Translations under genes and position numbers: made by a program
Assembly: GCA_001914705.1 (NCBI GenBank)
Contig: MNDB01000043.1
Coordinates: forward strand, 1 to 12,504
Direction: 5' to 3'
Length of the DNA stretch: 12,504 bases
DNA from: Actinobacteria bacterium 13_2_20CM_68_14
Lineage (GTDB): Bacteria; Actinomycetota; Thermoleophilia; Gaiellales; Gaiellaceae
Shown: in pieces, positions 6,288-12,504 of the stretch
Layout of the letters: the number at the start of each line of letters is the position of its first letter
Numbering within the stretch: the first letter of the stretch is position 1
Notes under the pieces: generated by a model
What the model was told of the DNA's origin: nothing
What the model saw: the letters and a program-made list of their open reading frames with translations, nothing else
The model's database searches: none

Positions 6288-6671
6288 CTAAGCGGTTGCC
6301 GCAGTCCAGCGCAGCGTGAACCGACCGGGCCGGTCGGCGCGGAGCTGGAAGCGCCGCGAGTCGGAGCCACCGATTCGCCCTGCGGGGAGGTCGGCAAGGC
6401 CCGCCAGCCGGCCTTCATAGACGATTCGTCCCGTGCGCGCGTCGCGGAGACGGACCTGCGCCCGGGCGTCGCCCGAGCCGCTCACGAAGAGCAGCGCGGC
6501 CCGTGTTCCGCGGTTTGACACCTCGATCCCGAGCGCGCTCCAGGACGAGGTCAGCCCCTGCCTCCCATGGTCCATACGGGGCGTTTGTGGGGCGGCCAGA
6601 CCGACTGCTGCAGCGGGAGCGCCGCCGGCGGCGAGCGCGGCGACCGTGAGCGTTAGCGCGGGAATCGACAT
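6288..6671 (-). CDS. small secreted protein of unknown function
   Basis: 127 residues from an ATG at 6671. The first 22-27 residues (MSIPALTLTVAALAAGG and following Ala-rich stretch) look like a signal peptide, although the usual basic residues before the hydrophobic core are missing. The mature part is predicted to be beta-rich: EVSNRGTRAALLFVSGSG, then AQVRLRDARTGRIVYEGRLA, then a Gly-Ser turn (GRIGGSDSRRF) and a closing strand RFTLRWTA. This alternation resembles a single immunoglobulin-like or camelysin/TasA-like sandwich, but I cannot assign a family. There are no cysteines. The SD is weak (AGAGAG just before ATG). The gene is divergent from the hemolysin III-like gene, with 56 bp between starts, and lies 104 bp upstream of the regulator on the same strand. 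Confidence 0.6.
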   Translation of the reverse strand: MSIPALTLTVAALAAGGAPAAAVGLAAPQTPRMDHGRQGLTSSWSALGIEVSNRGTRAALLFVSGSGDARAQVRLRDARTGRIVYEGRLAGLADLPAGRIGGSDSRRFQLRADRPGRFTLRWTAATA

Positions 6672-6727
6672 GTCTCTCTGTCTGTACGGGCCCGGACAAG
6701 GTCAAATCCTGCTTAAACTCATAAGCC
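6672..6727. promoter_or_regulatory. divergent promoter region
   Basis: This 56-bp gap must hold the promoters of both divergent genes. On the plus strand TAAACT (6714-6719) ends 8 nt before the GTG at 6728, the spacing of a -10 box serving a leaderless transcript, and no SD is present there. On the minus strand TTGACC (6705-6700) is a good -35, but the hexamer 17 nt away (GACAGA) is a poor -10. The two promoters would overlap. Confidence 0.35.
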
Positions 6728-7378
6728 GTGGTGGTGACCGCTGAGCGTGTGAAGCCGAGGCTTCGCGGCGTCTTCCACGAGGTTGGCTTCTACGCCGCTC
6801 TCGGGCTGGGAGCAGCCCTCGTCGTCACCGCGGACGGAGAGCGGGCGCGCACCGCCGCGGCCGTCTTCGCGGGCTCGGTCGCGTTCTGTTTCGGCGCGAG
6901 CGCGCTCTACCACCGTCCGACTTGGAGGCCGCCGGTCCGGGCATGGCTCGCGCGTCTCGACCACGCCGGCGTCTTCCTGCTGATCGCGGGCACGTACACG
7001 CCGTTCGGGTTGCTCGTGATGTCCGAGGACTGGGCGGTGCCCGTGATGACGATCGTCTGGACGGGAGCTGTCGGCGCGACACTGTTGAAGCTCTTCTGGT
7101 TTCGGGCGCCGAAATGGCTCTCGGCCGCGATCGGCGTCGCGCTCGGCTGGGTGAGTGCGGCTGCGTTCTCCCAACTCCTCAAGGTGCCGGCACCAGGGCT
7201 CGCCCTGGTCGTTGCGGGAGGATTCCTGTACACGGTCGGCGCAGCCGTGTACGTCTACCGGCGGCCCGATCCCTACCCGCAGGTGTTCGGGTACCACGAG
7301 CTCTTCCACGTGCTGACCCTTGGAGCGGTGGGCTGCCAGTACGCGGCAATCGCCTTCTTCGTCCTGCCGAGGGCGTAG
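6728..7378 (+). CDS. hemolysin III / TrhA (PAQR family) membrane protein
   Basis: 216 residues with about seven hydrophobic segments. The PAQR/hemolysin III signatures are all present: PRLRGVFHEVGF at the start, SALYHR with H62, LDHAGVFLLIAGTYTPF (77-93), and YRRPDPYPQVFGYHELFHVL near the end. H62, H190 and H194 correspond to the three histidines that bind zinc in adiponectin receptors. Bacterial members (TrhA) have been linked to membrane fluidity and lipid homeostasis; the 'hemolysin' name is historical and does not imply a toxin. Three GTG codons in a row (6728, 6731, 6734) allow for small start shifts. There is no SD; a -10-like TAAACT 8 nt upstream suggests a leaderless message. A GC-rich hairpin covers its stop codon. 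Confidence 0.92.
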   Translation: MVVTAERVKPRLRGVFHEVGFYAALGLGAALVVTADGERARTAAAVFAGSVAFCFGASALYHRPTWRPPVRAWLARLDHAGVFLLIAGTYTPFGLLVMSEDWAVPVMTIVWTGAVGATLLKLFWFRAPKWLSAAIGVALGWVSAAAFSQLLKVPAPGLALVVAGGFLYTVGAAVYVYRRPDPYPQVFGYHELFHVLTLGAVGCQYAAIAFFVLPRA

Positions 7379-7387
7379 CGCCTCGGC
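7366..7387 (+). terminator. GC-rich hairpin over the hemolysin III stop codon
   Basis: GCCGAGG (7366-7372) pairs with CCTCGGC (7381-7387); two further CG pairs with a bulged G close the stem to a 3-nt loop that is the TAG stop codon itself. It is followed by GAAAAAC rather than a T-run, so it is either a U-less terminator of the kind common in high-GC bacteria or an mRNA 3' protective hairpin. Confidence 0.4.
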
Positions 7388-7406
7388 GAAAAACGGCCCC
7401 GAAAAT

Positions 7407-7446
7407 GCCTAGTCCCTACGAACCCGAGGGCCCGCAGGGACTTGGC
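7407..7446 (+). other. stem-loop between hemolysin III and the glycosylase gene
   Basis: AGTCCCT (7411-7417) pairs exactly with AGGGACT (7436-7442); beyond a T-T mismatch, GCC (7407-7409) pairs with GGC (7444-7446). The loop is 18 nt. Overlapping its right foot, CTTG-GCAA-CAAG (7441-7452) can form an alternative short hairpin with a GNRA-type loop. The two stems exclude one another, as terminator/antiterminator pairs do, but no T-run follows. Confidence 0.35.
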
Positions 7447-7524
7447 AACAAGACTTTCGCAGGTCGTGTGAATGAACCGAGGCTCCGCCCGTGCCCACTG
7501 AGATTGATCGGAAATGATGTCGCC

Positions 7525-8565
7525 GTGCCCGGCCGGACTCGAAGAGTCACGTTGGAGCAGGCGCGTCGGATCGCCGTCCGGGCCCAGCTGCTTGACGGCT
7601 CGGCGCGCGGGGTGCTCGAGACCGTACGGCGGCTCGGCTTCCTCCAGCTCGATCCAATTTCCACGGTGGCGCCTCCTCAGCACCTCGTCCTCTGGAGCCG
7701 GCTCGGTCGCTATGACCCCGGCGAGCTCGACCGGCTGCTGTGGGTCGAGCGGAAGCTGTTCGAGTGGAACGCCTTCATCTGGCCGATCGAGTCGCTGCCG
7801 CTGATCCGCGCGCGGATGCGGCGACACCGCCGCGCCAACACAACGGCCAGGGAGGGCTGGACGCGCGATTTCCTCGAGCGGAACGCAGGCTTTCGCCGCT
7901 ACGTGCTGCGTGAGCTCGAACACCGGGGGCCGCTGCTCGGTCGCGAGCTCGAGGACCGCACCGGCGGGCGGGCACGCAACCACCGGTGGTTCGGAAGCCG
8001 CCAAGTAGGGATGATGCTGGAGGTACTTCACCAACGCGGGGCGCTCGCGGTCGTCGGGCGCAGAAACGGCCAGCGGCTCTGGGACCTGGCCGGCCGCTGG
8101 TATCCGGAGACCGAAACGGTGCCGTTGCGCGACGCCGAGAAGATCCTCGCCGAGCAGCGCTACCGGGCCCTCGGTGTCCGCCTGGAGAAGGGGGAGTGGC
8201 ACGCCCACCCGGACGCGAGCGACGCGCCGGTGCCCGACCGGGCGACGCTGCTGTCGCCGTTCGACCGCCTCGTGCACGACCGCGATCGCGCCGAGGCGCT
8301 ATTCGACTTCCACTACCGACTGGAGATGTACGTCCCGCCGGCGAAGCGCGAGTACGGCTACTACGTCCTGCCGCTCCTGGCCGGCGACCGGCTCGTCGGC
8401 CGCGCCGAGCCGCGCTTCGATCGCAAGACGGGAAAGCTCGAACTGCTCGGCGCCTGGGGAGACACCTCCCGGCTCGACGAGGTGCTTGTGGAGCTCGAAC
8501 TTTTCCTCGGGGCTCAGCGGGCCGAGAGTGCCGAACGCGATGTCAGGCTGCGGCGCGCCCGGTAA
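7525..8565 (+). CDS. YcaQ/AlkZ-like DNA glycosylase (winged-helix, HTH_42 family)
   Basis: 346 residues from GTG 7525; the frame is open far upstream, but conservation begins with RVTLEQARRIAVRAQ, and TTG 7504 is the alternative. Family marks: LGFLQLDPISTVAPPQHLVLWSRLG, LFEWNAFIWPIESLPL, RALG, TLLSPFDRLVHDR, and the C-terminal YYVLPLLAGDRLVGRAEPRFDRK. The QxD motif (Q41-L-D43), catalytic in E. coli YcaQ, is present. These enzymes excise bulky or cross-linked purine adducts, unhooking interstrand crosslinks; the Streptomyces relative AlkZ protects against its host's azinomycin. Somewhat shorter than typical members (about 400). No SD is convincing (GGAA 11 nt upstream). The last 52 nt overlap the sigma factor gene on the other strand. 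A 146-bp leader with possible RNA structure precedes it. Confidence 0.88.
   Translation: MPGRTRRVTLEQARRIAVRAQLLDGSARGVLETVRRLGFLQLDPISTVAPPQHLVLWSRLGRYDPGELDRLLWVERKLFEWNAFIWPIESLPLIRARMRRHRRANTTAREGWTRDFLERNAGFRRYVLRELEHRGPLLGRELEDRTGGRARNHRWFGSRQVGMMLEVLHQRGALAVVGRRNGQRLWDLAGRWYPETETVPLRDAEKILAEQRYRALGVRLEKGEWHAHPDASDAPVPDRATLLSPFDRLVHDRDRAEALFDFHYRLEMYVPPAKREYGYYVLPLLAGDRLVGRAEPRFDRKTGKLELLGAWGDTSRLDEVLVELELFLGAQRAESAERDVRLRRAR
8514..8565. other. 52-nt tail-to-tail overlap of the glycosylase and sigma factor genes
   Basis: The glycosylase TAA is at 8563-8565 and the sigma factor TGA (minus) at 8516-8514. Both C-termini are therefore coded by the same 52 bp in opposite senses: ending LRRAR for the glycosylase and SALSAR for the sigma factor. 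Both frames are intact and both proteins reach past their conserved cores. Confidence 0.8.
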
Positions 8566-9044
8566 AGGAGCGTTTCGACCGCTCCGACGGTCAGCCGGAG
8601 CTCGTCGGCGATTTCGGCGTACGAAAGTCCTTGCCATTCTCGAAGCAGGATTGCCCGGCGCTGGCGCTCAGGCAGAGTCGCGAGTGCCTCTCGAAGCGCG
8701 TCGAGTTGCTCGGGCCCTTCGTAGTCGTCGGCCGAGGGTGCCGCCAGCTCGTCCATGTCTTCGACCTCCCATGTGGTTGCGTTGATACGGCCGACGGACC
8801 GCTCTGCCTCGCGACAGACGTTGAATCCGATCTTGAGCAACCAAGCGAGCTCGAACTCGGGCTCGACGCCGCGCTGAAGCGAACGGAGCACGTAGATGAA
8901 GGTCGTTTGGACCGCGTCCTGAGCTTCTTCGCGGTCGCGAAGTCGGGCAAAACAGAATGTGAAGAGGCGCCCGCCATGCTTTTCGTACAAGTACCGGGTC
9001 AGCTCGGCCGGATGGGCCGGGCGCTTGGTCTCTCTGGTGGTCAC
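8514..9044 (-). CDS. ECF-type RNA polymerase sigma factor
   Basis: 176 residues. Region 2 spans about 12-77 (LTRYLYEKHGGRLFTFCFAR, DREEAQDAVQTTFIYVLRSL, AWLLKIGFNVCREAER). An acidic linker follows (EVEDMDELAAPSADDYEGPE, 92-111), then region 4 (about 113-165; LPERQRRAILLREWQGLSYA, then EIADELRLTVGAVETLLYRA). It would direct RNA polymerase to a stress or envelope regulon; the target promoters cannot be told from here. No zinc-finger or membrane anti-sigma gene follows: downstream is the convergent glycosylase gene, which it overlaps by 52 nt. The GTG start directly abuts GAGGAG, leaving no spacer, which predicts weak or atypical initiation. The nearest in-frame alternative, a TTG at residue 19, would cut into region 2. 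Confidence 0.92.
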   Translation of the reverse strand: MTTRETKRPAHPAELTRYLYEKHGGRLFTFCFARLRDREEAQDAVQTTFIYVLRSLQRGVEPEFELAWLLKIGFNVCREAERSVGRINATTWEVEDMDELAAPSADDYEGPEQLDALREALATLPERQRRAILLREWQGLSYAEIADELRLTVGAVETLLYRARRSLTSRSALSAR

Positions 9045-9050
9045 CTCCTC
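9045..9050 (-). promoter_or_regulatory. zero-spacer Shine-Dalgarno before the sigma factor GTG
   Basis: Minus strand GAGGAG is immediately followed by the GTG start at 9044. A normal spacer is 5-9 nt, so either initiation is inefficient or the message starts differently. No in-frame ATG, GTG or TTG lies within the adjacent upstream 70 nt. Confidence 0.45.
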
Positions 9051-9346
9051 GCAGCAAGCGCGCGAGTGACCGGTGTGGCAATCGCTCGTTTGAGGAGCTG
9101 GCTTACAAGGAGACCTAAGGTTTAAGGAGGTTTAGTTGTCGGAGTGCTCTTCGAATTTGTCATCGGTCGGCGCCCCTCGGTCGAGTGATTCGACGCGTCC
9201 TCCTTGAACGTCTCGCTCGCGACCGCAAGTTTCTGGTCTTTTGGCTCCCTTCTCTTGAGACAGATCCACCGAAGGCGGGCGGGGCCTCCCTCCCAGGACG
9301 CTCTAGTACCGGCCCTGTCCGCCTTTCCCCCTCGGGGCGTGCGTTC
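9051..9346. other. non-coding stretch between GH65 gene and sigma factor gene
   Basis: About 300 bp that carry no convincing gene. It must contain the 3' end of the GH65 message and the promoter of the sigma factor gene, both minus strand. I see no clear terminator; a CCCC-GA-GGGG hairpin near 9330 is short. No convincing sigma-70 or ECF-type promoter is visible. AT-richer patches include two GGTTTA repeats around 9117-9133 and a small dyad GTCGA-N5-TCGAC at 9180-9194. Confidence 0.5.
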
Positions 9347-11752
9347 TTACGTGTGGGCCTTCGTCTCGCCCCTTCCCCTGCGGCGACGGCGCCTCTTCGC
9401 AGCCGGCTGCCTGGCCATCGGTTCGCGCCCGGGCGGCTGAGTCGGCGCCGGCTCCTCGGGGACGGTCGGGAGGATCGGCCGGGTGATGGGCTTCTGCCTC
9501 GAGACCTCGATGCGATCGCCGTAGTGCGCGATCTCGAGCGGCGCGCCCTCGGTCAGCGTGTAGGTCGCCTCGGCCTTCCTCGCCTCGACCTTCAGCAGTC
9601 GGCCGCGGAAGCGGAGACCGAAGGCGAGCCGCTCGAGCCGGGCGGGAAGCTTCGGGGCGAAGCTGAGGAAACCGTTGTGGTCGCGCAAGCCGCCGAAGCC
9701 CGCGACCGCGGCGAGCCAGGAGCCGGCGAGCGAGGCAATGTGGACCCCGTCGCGGGTGTTGTGCTCGAGGTCGTGTAGGTCCATGAGCGCGGCCTCGCCG
9801 AAGTAGTCGTAGGCGAGCTCGAGGTGCCCGACCTCGGCGGCCACGATCGCCTGCGTGCAGGCCGAGAGCGATGAGTCCCGCACGGTCAGAGGCTCGTAGT
9901 AGGCGAAGTCCCTCGCCTTCTCCTCGTCGGTGAAGGCGTCGCCGCGCCAGTGCAGCGCGAGCACGAGGTCGGCCTGCTTGACGACCTGCTTGCGGTAGAG
10001 ATCGAAGTAGGGGAAGTGCAGGAGCAAGGGGTACTGGTCGGGCTTCGTGTTGGCGAAGTCCCAGACCTGGTGCTCGGTGAAGCCCTCGGATTGCGGGTGA
10101 ACGCCGAGGGCCTCGTCCCAGGGAACGACCATGTCGCGGGCCGCGTCCCGCCAGGCCGCCGCCTCCTCGAGCTCGGCGCCGAACTCTGCCGCCTCGTCGG
10201 GGTGGCGGGTGACCGCCTCGGCGGCGGCGAGCAGGTTTCGCTGCGCGAGCAGGTTGGTGAACACGTTGTTGTCCGCGACCGCGCTGTACTCGTCCGGCCC
10301 CGTAACCCCGTCGATGCGGAAGCTGCCCACCGCGTCGTGGTGGCCGAGCGAATGCCAGAGCCGCGCCGTCTCGACGAGCATCTCCAACCCGGCCTCGAGC
10401 TCGAACACCTCGTCGTCGACGGCATTCTGGTAGCGAACGACCGCATCGGCGACGTTGGCGCTGATGTGAAAGGCCGCCGTTCCAGCCGGCCAGTAGCCGG
10501 AACACTCCTGGCCGCGGATCGTCCGCCAGGGAAACGCTGCGCCCTTCAAACCGAGCTGGCGTGCCCTCTCTCGGGCCAGGTCGAGCGTGGAATGACGCCA
10601 GAGCAGCGCGTCGCGGGTCGCGTCGGGGGCCGTATACGTGAGCACCGGAAGGACGAAGCGCTCCGTGTCCCAGAAGGTGTGCCCGTCGTAGCCGGGTCCG
10701 GTCAACCCTTTCGCCGGAATCGCGCGCTGCTCGGCGCGCGAGCCGGCCTGCAGCGTGTGAAAGAGGGCAAAGCGGACGGCCTGCTGGAGCTCCGTGTCCC
10801 CCTCGAGCTCGACGTCGGCAGTGGCCCAGAAATCGTCGAGGTACGCGCGCTGACCTTCGAGGAGGCTGTCCCAGCCCGCGTACTTGGCCTTTGCAACCGC
10901 CGCGATCACCTGGTCGCGGACCGCCGCCAGCGAACGCTGGCTCGACCAGCCGTAGGACAGGAACTTGACCATCGTCAGCCGCTCGCCGACGAGGAGGTCG
11001 GTGCCGATCGTCACGCGGCCGATGTCCGGCTCGCACTCGGCGGCCGAGACGGTCCCGTCTGGACCCTCGAAGGTGTGATCCATCGCGGCGGCCATCAGCA
11101 GCTTGCTCCGCTTCGTCGAGTGGACGAGCACGACCCTCGTGTCGCGGTCCGAGAAGTCCTCCGAGGTGAGAGGCGACTCGAGCATCGCCGCCGTCCGTGG
11201 ATCGTTCGAGGTTGGCGGCGCCGGCTCGTTGGCGATCAGCTCCGACTGGATGGCCACGCGCAGAGCCGAATCGACCGGCTGCACCTCATAGAGAATCGCC
11301 GCCGCGGAGCGGTGAGTAAATGAGACAAGCCGCGTCGAATCGACCTGGACGATCTTTCCCGCCGGCGACTCCCACTCGACGTGCCGTCGCAGAACGCCGT
11401 CGCGGAGGTCGAGCTCGCGCTCGTGGACCAGCAGGCGTCCGTAGCGGACATCGAACGGCTCGTCGTCGACGAGCAGGCGGATGATCTTGCCGTTCGTCAC
11501 GTTCAAGACCGTCTGGCCGGACTCGGGGAAGCCGTAGCCGGCCTCGGCGTAGGGGAGAGGCCGCACCTCGTAGAACGAGTTCAGGTAGGTCCCCGGGATC
11601 CCGTAGGGCTCTCCCTCGTCGAGGTTGGCGCGCAGGCCGATGTGACCGTTCGAGAGCGCGAACACGGACTCCGTCTGCGCGAGCACGTTCAGGTCGAGCT
11701 GCGTCTCGCGGACGTTCCAGGGCTCGACGGCGAAGGCGGGGTGGATGATCAC
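9347..11752 (-). CDS. GH65 family glycoside phosphorylase (disaccharide phosphorylase)
   Basis: 801 residues, full length for GH65. An N-terminal beta-sandwich (about 8-270; PWNVRETQLDLNVLAQTESV, SNGHIGLRANLDEGEP, GTYLNSFYE), an (alpha/alpha)6 barrel (about 310-690) and a C-terminal beta domain are visible. Catalytic acid E488 lies in DGVTGPDEYS, matching E487 of Lactobacillus brevis maltose phosphorylase. WDTE (361-364) and VVKQADLVL (590-598) are the substrate and phosphate-site motifs. Family reaction: reversible, inverting phosphorolysis of an alpha-glucosyl disaccharide to beta-glucose 1-phosphate; trehalose, kojibiose, nigerose and maltose are all possible. The GTG start overlaps the upstream mutase stop (GTGA), with GGAG 5 nt before. 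From memory, M. tuberculosis Rv3401, next to the HAD gene Rv3400, is closely similar, including a Pro-rich QPPGREP tail. This protein extends that tail with a run of seven Arg or more (786-795). Confidence 0.93.
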   Translation of the reverse strand: MIIHPAFAVEPWNVRETQLDLNVLAQTESVFALSNGHIGLRANLDEGEPYGIPGTYLNSFYEVRPLPYAEAGYGFPESGQTVLNVTNGKIIRLLVDDEPFDVRYGRLLVHERELDLRDGVLRRHVEWESPAGKIVQVDSTRLVSFTHRSAAAILYEVQPVDSALRVAIQSELIANEPAPPTSNDPRTAAMLESPLTSEDFSDRDTRVVLVHSTKRSKLLMAAAMDHTFEGPDGTVSAAECEPDIGRVTIGTDLLVGERLTMVKFLSYGWSSQRSLAAVRDQVIAAVAKAKYAGWDSLLEGQRAYLDDFWATADVELEGDTELQQAVRFALFHTLQAGSRAEQRAIPAKGLTGPGYDGHTFWDTERFVLPVLTYTAPDATRDALLWRHSTLDLARERARQLGLKGAAFPWRTIRGQECSGYWPAGTAAFHISANVADAVVRYQNAVDDEVFELEAGLEMLVETARLWHSLGHHDAVGSFRIDGVTGPDEYSAVADNNVFTNLLAQRNLLAAAEAVTRHPDEAAEFGAELEEAAAWRDAARDMVVPWDEALGVHPQSEGFTEHQVWDFANTKPDQYPLLLHFPYFDLYRKQVVKQADLVLALHWRGDAFTDEEKARDFAYYEPLTVRDSSLSACTQAIVAAEVGHLELAYDYFGEAALMDLHDLEHNTRDGVHIASLAGSWLAAVAGFGGLRDHNGFLSFAPKLPARLERLAFGLRFRGRLLKVEARKAEATYTLTEGAPLEIAHYGDRIEVSRQKPITRPILPTVPEEPAPTQPPGREPMARQPAAKRRRRRRGRGETKAHT

Positions 11753-12504
11753 TTTCGCTCCAGCAGCTCGGCCAGGTCGGAGACGACAACGTCGGCGCCG
11801 TGCTCGAGCAGGGCCTCGCGCTGACCGGTGCGGTCGACTCCGACGACGAAGCCGAAGCGCCCGGCGCGTCCGGCCTCGACTCCCGCCAGCGCGTCCTCGA
11901 AGACGGCCGCTTCGGCCGGTTCGACGCCGACCTCCTTCGCCGCCGCGAGGAACGTGTCGGGCGCCGGCTTTCCGTGGAGGTGCCTCTGCTCGACGACGAT
12001 CCCGTCGATGCGGACCTCGAACAGGTCCTCGATCCCGGCAGCCTCGAGAACGTCCTTGCAGTTCGCGCTGGCGGACACGACGGCAGTGTGGAGTCCCGCC
12101 TCTCGGACCGCATGGACGTACCGCACCGAGCCCTCGTAGGCCTCGACGCCGTCGCGCTTCAGGAGCGCCATCACGAGCTCGTTCTTGCGGTTTCCGAGAC
12201 CGTGGACCGTCTCGGCCGACGGCGGGTCGTGCGGATCGCCGTCGGGCAGCTCGATTCCGCGCGCGGCCAGGAACGAGCGGACGCCGTCGTAGCGTGGCTT
12301 GCCGTCGACGTACCGGTCGTAGTCGGCGAGCGGGTCGAAGGGGACGAACTTCTCGCCGGTTTGCTCGGCGCGCTTTCGCAGGTACGCGTCGAACATCTCC
12401 TTCCAGGCGGCCGCGTGCACCTTGGCGGTCTGGGTGAGGACGCCGTCGAGATCGAAGAGGCAGGCGCGGATCCCGCTCGGCAACCCAAGCTGCTGCGCGT
12501 CGCC
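11749..12504 (-). CDS. beta-phosphoglucomutase-like HAD hydrolase (5' end possibly off window)
   Basis: At least 244 residues from a TTG at 12483, but the frame stays open to the window edge and reads QQLGLPSGIRACLFDLDGVL. No SD precedes the TTG and LGLP commonly begins this family, so the true start is probably beyond 12504. Numbered from the TTG: nucleophile D11 and acid/base D13 in FDLDGVLT, helical cap about 18-110, VVSASANC (S137/S139), K172 in GKPAPDTF, and metal ligands E196-D197 in VFEDALAGVEAGRAG. That is the full HAD subfamily I set. It would convert beta-glucose 1-phosphate to glucose 6-phosphate through a 1,6-bisphosphate intermediate. Overlap of 4 nt with the GH65 gene, whose product is its expected substrate, supports that role over a generic phosphatase. 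Confidence 0.9.
   Translation of the reverse strand, partial: GDAQQLGLPSGIRACLFDLDGVLTQTAKVHAAAWKEMFDAYLRKRAEQTGEKFVPFDPLADYDRYVDGKPRYDGVRSFLAARGIELPDGDPHDPPSAETVHGLGNRKNELVMALLKRDGVEAYEGSVRYVHAVREAGLHTAVVSASANCKDVLEAAGIEDLFEVRIDGIVVEQRHLHGKPAPDTFLAAAKEVGVEPAEAAVFEDALAGVEAGRAGRFGFVVGVDRTGQREALLEHGADVVVSDLAELLERK

Noticed and set aside
6922..7524. Upstream part of the long frame containing the YcaQ-like gene
   Set aside because: It runs through the hemolysin III gene in another frame and contains no YcaQ-like sequence; conservation begins near 7540.
8514..9044. Sigma factor gene as a shadow of the overlapping + strand frame (7986-9125)
   Set aside because: The minus-strand product has well-formed regions 2 and 4, whereas the plus-strand frame has no family features, so the sigma factor is the real gene.
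9180..9194. Dyad GTCGA-N5-TCGAC in the gap before the sigma factor gene
   Set aside because: Five-base arms built from TCGA are expected by chance in this composition, and it is not placed at a recognisable promoter.
9303..11036. 577-residue minus-strand and 457-residue plus-strand (9950-11323) frames
   Set aside because: Both are alternative readings of the GH65 gene, which carries all the family motifs; low-complexity Arg/Ala/Gly composition.
1..12504. CRISPR array, tRNA/rRNA gene, transposase, integrase, toxin-antitoxin or known phage-defence genes
   Set aside because: No regularly spaced repeats, no cloverleaf-like or rRNA sequence, and no matching protein motifs in any frame I read.

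Overview
The window is high-GC DNA (roughly two thirds G+C by eye) with tightly packed genes, frequent GTG and TTG starts and 4-nt gene overlaps. The protein set is a degenerate LuxR-type regulator pair, an ECF sigma factor, mEH-type epoxide hydrolases, and a GH65 phosphorylase paired with a beta-phosphoglucomutase of the kind found side by side in mycobacteria. This suggests an actinobacterium, perhaps a soil Thermoleophilia-like lineage. That placement is inference; there is no rRNA or tRNA to confirm it.

Layout. The left edge (1-384, +) is the 3' end of an unrecognised, probably extracytoplasmic protein. It faces a minus-strand run, and between the two lies a 168-bp imperfect palindrome (381-548) whose 14-bp perfect ends contain the stop codons of both flanking genes. 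The minus-strand run, in transcription order, is: degenerate response regulator (6183-5605), degenerate histidine-kinase-like protein (5608-4922, 4-nt overlap), a 172-bp gap, epoxide hydrolase A (4749-3529), epoxide hydrolase B (3532-2333, 4-nt overlap), a Bax-inhibitor-1 family membrane protein (2301-1651) and a DipZ-like thioredoxin-fold protein (1555-545). From epoxide hydrolase A onward this looks like a stress or detoxification operon: epoxide opening, a membrane stress protein and a redox protein.

A small secreted protein of unknown function (6671-6288, -) is divergent from a hemolysin III/PAQR-type membrane protein (6728-7378, +). A YcaQ/AlkZ-like DNA glycosylase gene (7525-8565, +) follows. 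It overlaps by 52 nt, tail to tail, an ECF-type sigma factor gene (9044-8514, -) that has no visible anti-sigma partner. After a roughly 300-bp non-coding stretch, the right end holds a two-gene minus-strand operon: beta-phosphoglucomutase-like HAD protein (to 11749, possibly running off the window) and a GH65 glycoside phosphorylase (11752-9347). Together these would turn a glucosyl disaccharide plus phosphate into glucose and, through beta-glucose 1-phosphate, glucose 6-phosphate.

Most unusual points: the concentric palindrome at 381-548; the co-transcribed sensor/regulator pair in which both phosphorylation sites are missing; a promoter-plus-dyad in front of that pair; the sigma factor/glycosylase gene overlap; and possible RNA structure ahead of the glycosylase gene. 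No CRISPR array, transposase, integrase, phage gene or known defence gene is present.
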